Assembly (NCBI RefSeq): GCF_007197645.1
Contig: NZ_VKGK01000015.1
Location: 1-64,000 of the forward strand
Length of the DNA: 64,000 bases
DNA from: Shewanella hanedai
Lineage (GTDB): Bacteria > Pseudomonadota > Gammaproteobacteria > Enterobacterales > Shewanellaceae
Reading direction: 5' to 3'
Every line of letters begins with the position of its first letter. The stretch's first letter is position 1. Position numbers and translations under genes: made by a program. The notes below the pieces were generated by a model. The model ran no database searches and was not told where the DNA came from. It saw only the letters and a program-made list of their open reading frames with translations. Shown here piece by piece: positions 62,959 through 64,000 of the stretch.

Positions 62959-64000
62959 ATGAAAAAAATAATAATAACGTTAATCCTTCTTACTCTTGCC
63001 TTTTTGGCATATCAAAAAACTTATCTCAATACTGACAAAGCGGTACAAAAATCAAGGCCAATCGCCAATGTTGTTGTGGCTAAAGCCGAGATACAGGCCA
63101 TAAGGGATGAAGTTGAAGCGTTAGGCACCACGAAAGCGAATGAATCGATCACTGTGACACCTAAGGTGACAGAGGTGGTAACACAAATTCATTTTGATGA
63201 TGGTGATGTGGTTGAAAAAGAACGTTTATTGGTTCAACTGCAAGATAGCGAACAAGTTGCACGAGTGACCGCTGCAAAAGTGCGAGTCAGTGAGCATCGA
63301 CGTGAGCTAGACAGAATACGTGCGTTGGTCACTAGCCAAACCATTGCAGAGTTAGAGCGTGATAGGTTACAAACCTTAATTGACACTGCAAAAGCTGAGC
63401 TTGCTCAAGCCAGTTCAGCACTCAAAGATAGAGCCATCAAAGCGCCATTTCAAGGACGGCTGGGCTTACGTCAGATAAGTGTCGGCAGTTTAGTTTCACC
63501 AGGTACAGTGATTACAACCTTAGATGATATCTCTGTTATCAAACTTGATTTTTCTATTCCTGAACGTTTTCTTACGTCACTTGCCATTGGTAAAAATGTT
63601 GAGGCCACTGCAATGGCTTTCCCCGATCAACTTTTTAATGGCAAAGTGATCTCAATTGATAGCCGAGTAAACCCAGTAACACGAGCTGTGATTGTGCGCG
63701 CTGAAATTCCAAATTCAAAGCATAGACTGCTGCCGGGCATGTTAATGAAGGTTAAGTTGATCAAAGAGAGCAGAGATGCACTTATTTTACCTGAGTCAGC
63801 CATTATCCCTACGCAAGACAGACACTACGTTTACTTAATTGACGGTGACAACCAAGTGGTTAAAAAGCAAGTTCAACTTGGGTTACGTAAACGGGGTTGG
63901 GTAGAAGTATTAGACGGGGTTGTTGCGGGTGAACAAGTGGTGATCCGCGGAATATTAAAAGTGAGACCCGGTGATAAGGTTAAAGTCCAATTTAGTGAAA
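62959..64000 (+). CDS. RND efflux periplasmic adaptor protein, cut by window end
   Basis: The frame is open from ATG 62959 to the window edge (347 residues). It starts with a signal anchor (KIIITLILLTLAFLAYQ). A lipoyl-like half-motif (TPKVTEVVTQIHFDDGDVVE) and a coiled-coil hairpin follow. The second lipoyl half is KAPFQGRLGLRQISVGSLVS, and a beta-barrel domain closes the visible part with LLPGMLMKVKLI. This is the membrane fusion protein layout of MexA/AcrA-type or MdtA-type pumps. An RND pump gene normally comes next, outside the window. Confidence 0.85.
   Translation, partial: MKKIIITLILLTLAFLAYQKTYLNTDKAVQKSRPIANVVVAKAEIQAIRDEVEALGTTKANESITVTPKVTEVVTQIHFDDGDVVEKERLLVQLQDSEQVARVTAAKVRVSEHRRELDRIRALVTSQTIAELERDRLQTLIDTAKAELAQASSALKDRAIKAPFQGRLGLRQISVGSLVSPGTVITTLDDISVIKLDFSIPERFLTSLAIGKNVEATAMAFPDQLFNGKVISIDSRVNPVTRAVIVRAEIPNSKHRLLPGMLMKVKLIKESRDALILPESAIIPTQDRHYVYLIDGDNQVVKKQVQLGLRKRGWVEVLDGVVAGEQVVIRGILKVRPGDKVKVQFSE

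Noticed and set aside
1..64000. CRISPR arrays or insertion sequences
   Set aside because: No regularly spaced identical repeats with unique spacers and no complete transposase were seen; the repeats found are explained as iterons, protein repeats or hairpins.

Overview
The window reads as the chromosome of a marine gammaproteobacterium, most likely Shewanella or a close relative. I base this on protein resemblance and gene order: pgsA followed by tRNA-Gly/Cys/Leu, spoVR-yeaH-prkA, sodB-grxD, uraA, hda, bepA, argP/argO, bcp-gcvR-dapA-bamC. No database search was possible, so every name rests on recognisable motifs, protein length and context.

Positions 1 to about 36.3 kb are the right-hand part of a prophage; its integrase and left end lie outside the window. 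In order: remains of a lambda O-like replication gene carrying an iteron-like array, a P-like helicase loader, small regulators including two antiterminator-like proteins, a pair of AT-rich cargo genes for secreted proteins (the first frameshifted), a PD-(D/E)XK nuclease, and a Q-like zinc-finger protein. A non-coding structured region and a reverse-strand gene with a HEPN-like motif follow. Tandem terminators then precede the lysis cassette (M15 endolysin and two holin-like proteins). The morphogenesis block comprises terminase, P22-like portal, scaffold, DUF4043-type capsid protein, connectors, an S74 tail fibre, a Hint-domain protein, a nozzle-like protein, a frameshifted tail-tip protein, small glycine-rich virion proteins and a 2353-residue polyvalent protein. 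No tape measure or tail-tube gene is visible, so a short-tailed virion is likely. Three reading-frame lesions (replication gene, secreted zincin, tail-tip protein) suggest a decaying or phase-variable prophage.

From 36.9 kb on is ordinary host sequence. pgsA precedes a tRNA cluster in which the Cys-Leu pair is duplicated about 800 bp apart, each pair with its own promoter and terminator, and a decayed tRNA-Gly lies upstream. Next come cell-wall genes (L,D-transpeptidase, MepK), rplY, the stress operon prkA-yeaH-spoVR, sodB, grxD, uraA, a DUF2066 gene, hda, a zincin-motif lipoprotein, arsC, bepA, a TusA-like gene, perM, the divergent argP/argO pair, gcvR-bcp, dapA-bamC and the start of an efflux adaptor cut by the window end. 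Most host units end in clear intrinsic terminators, many shared by convergent genes.

The parts most worth a second look are all in the prophage: the ori-like array inside a broken replication gene, the secreted HExxH protein with its overlapping partner, the 20-bp inverted repeats flanking about 167 bp beside a HEPN-like gene, the Hint domain on a tail-associated protein, and the 10-bp tandem duplication that splits the tail-tip gene.
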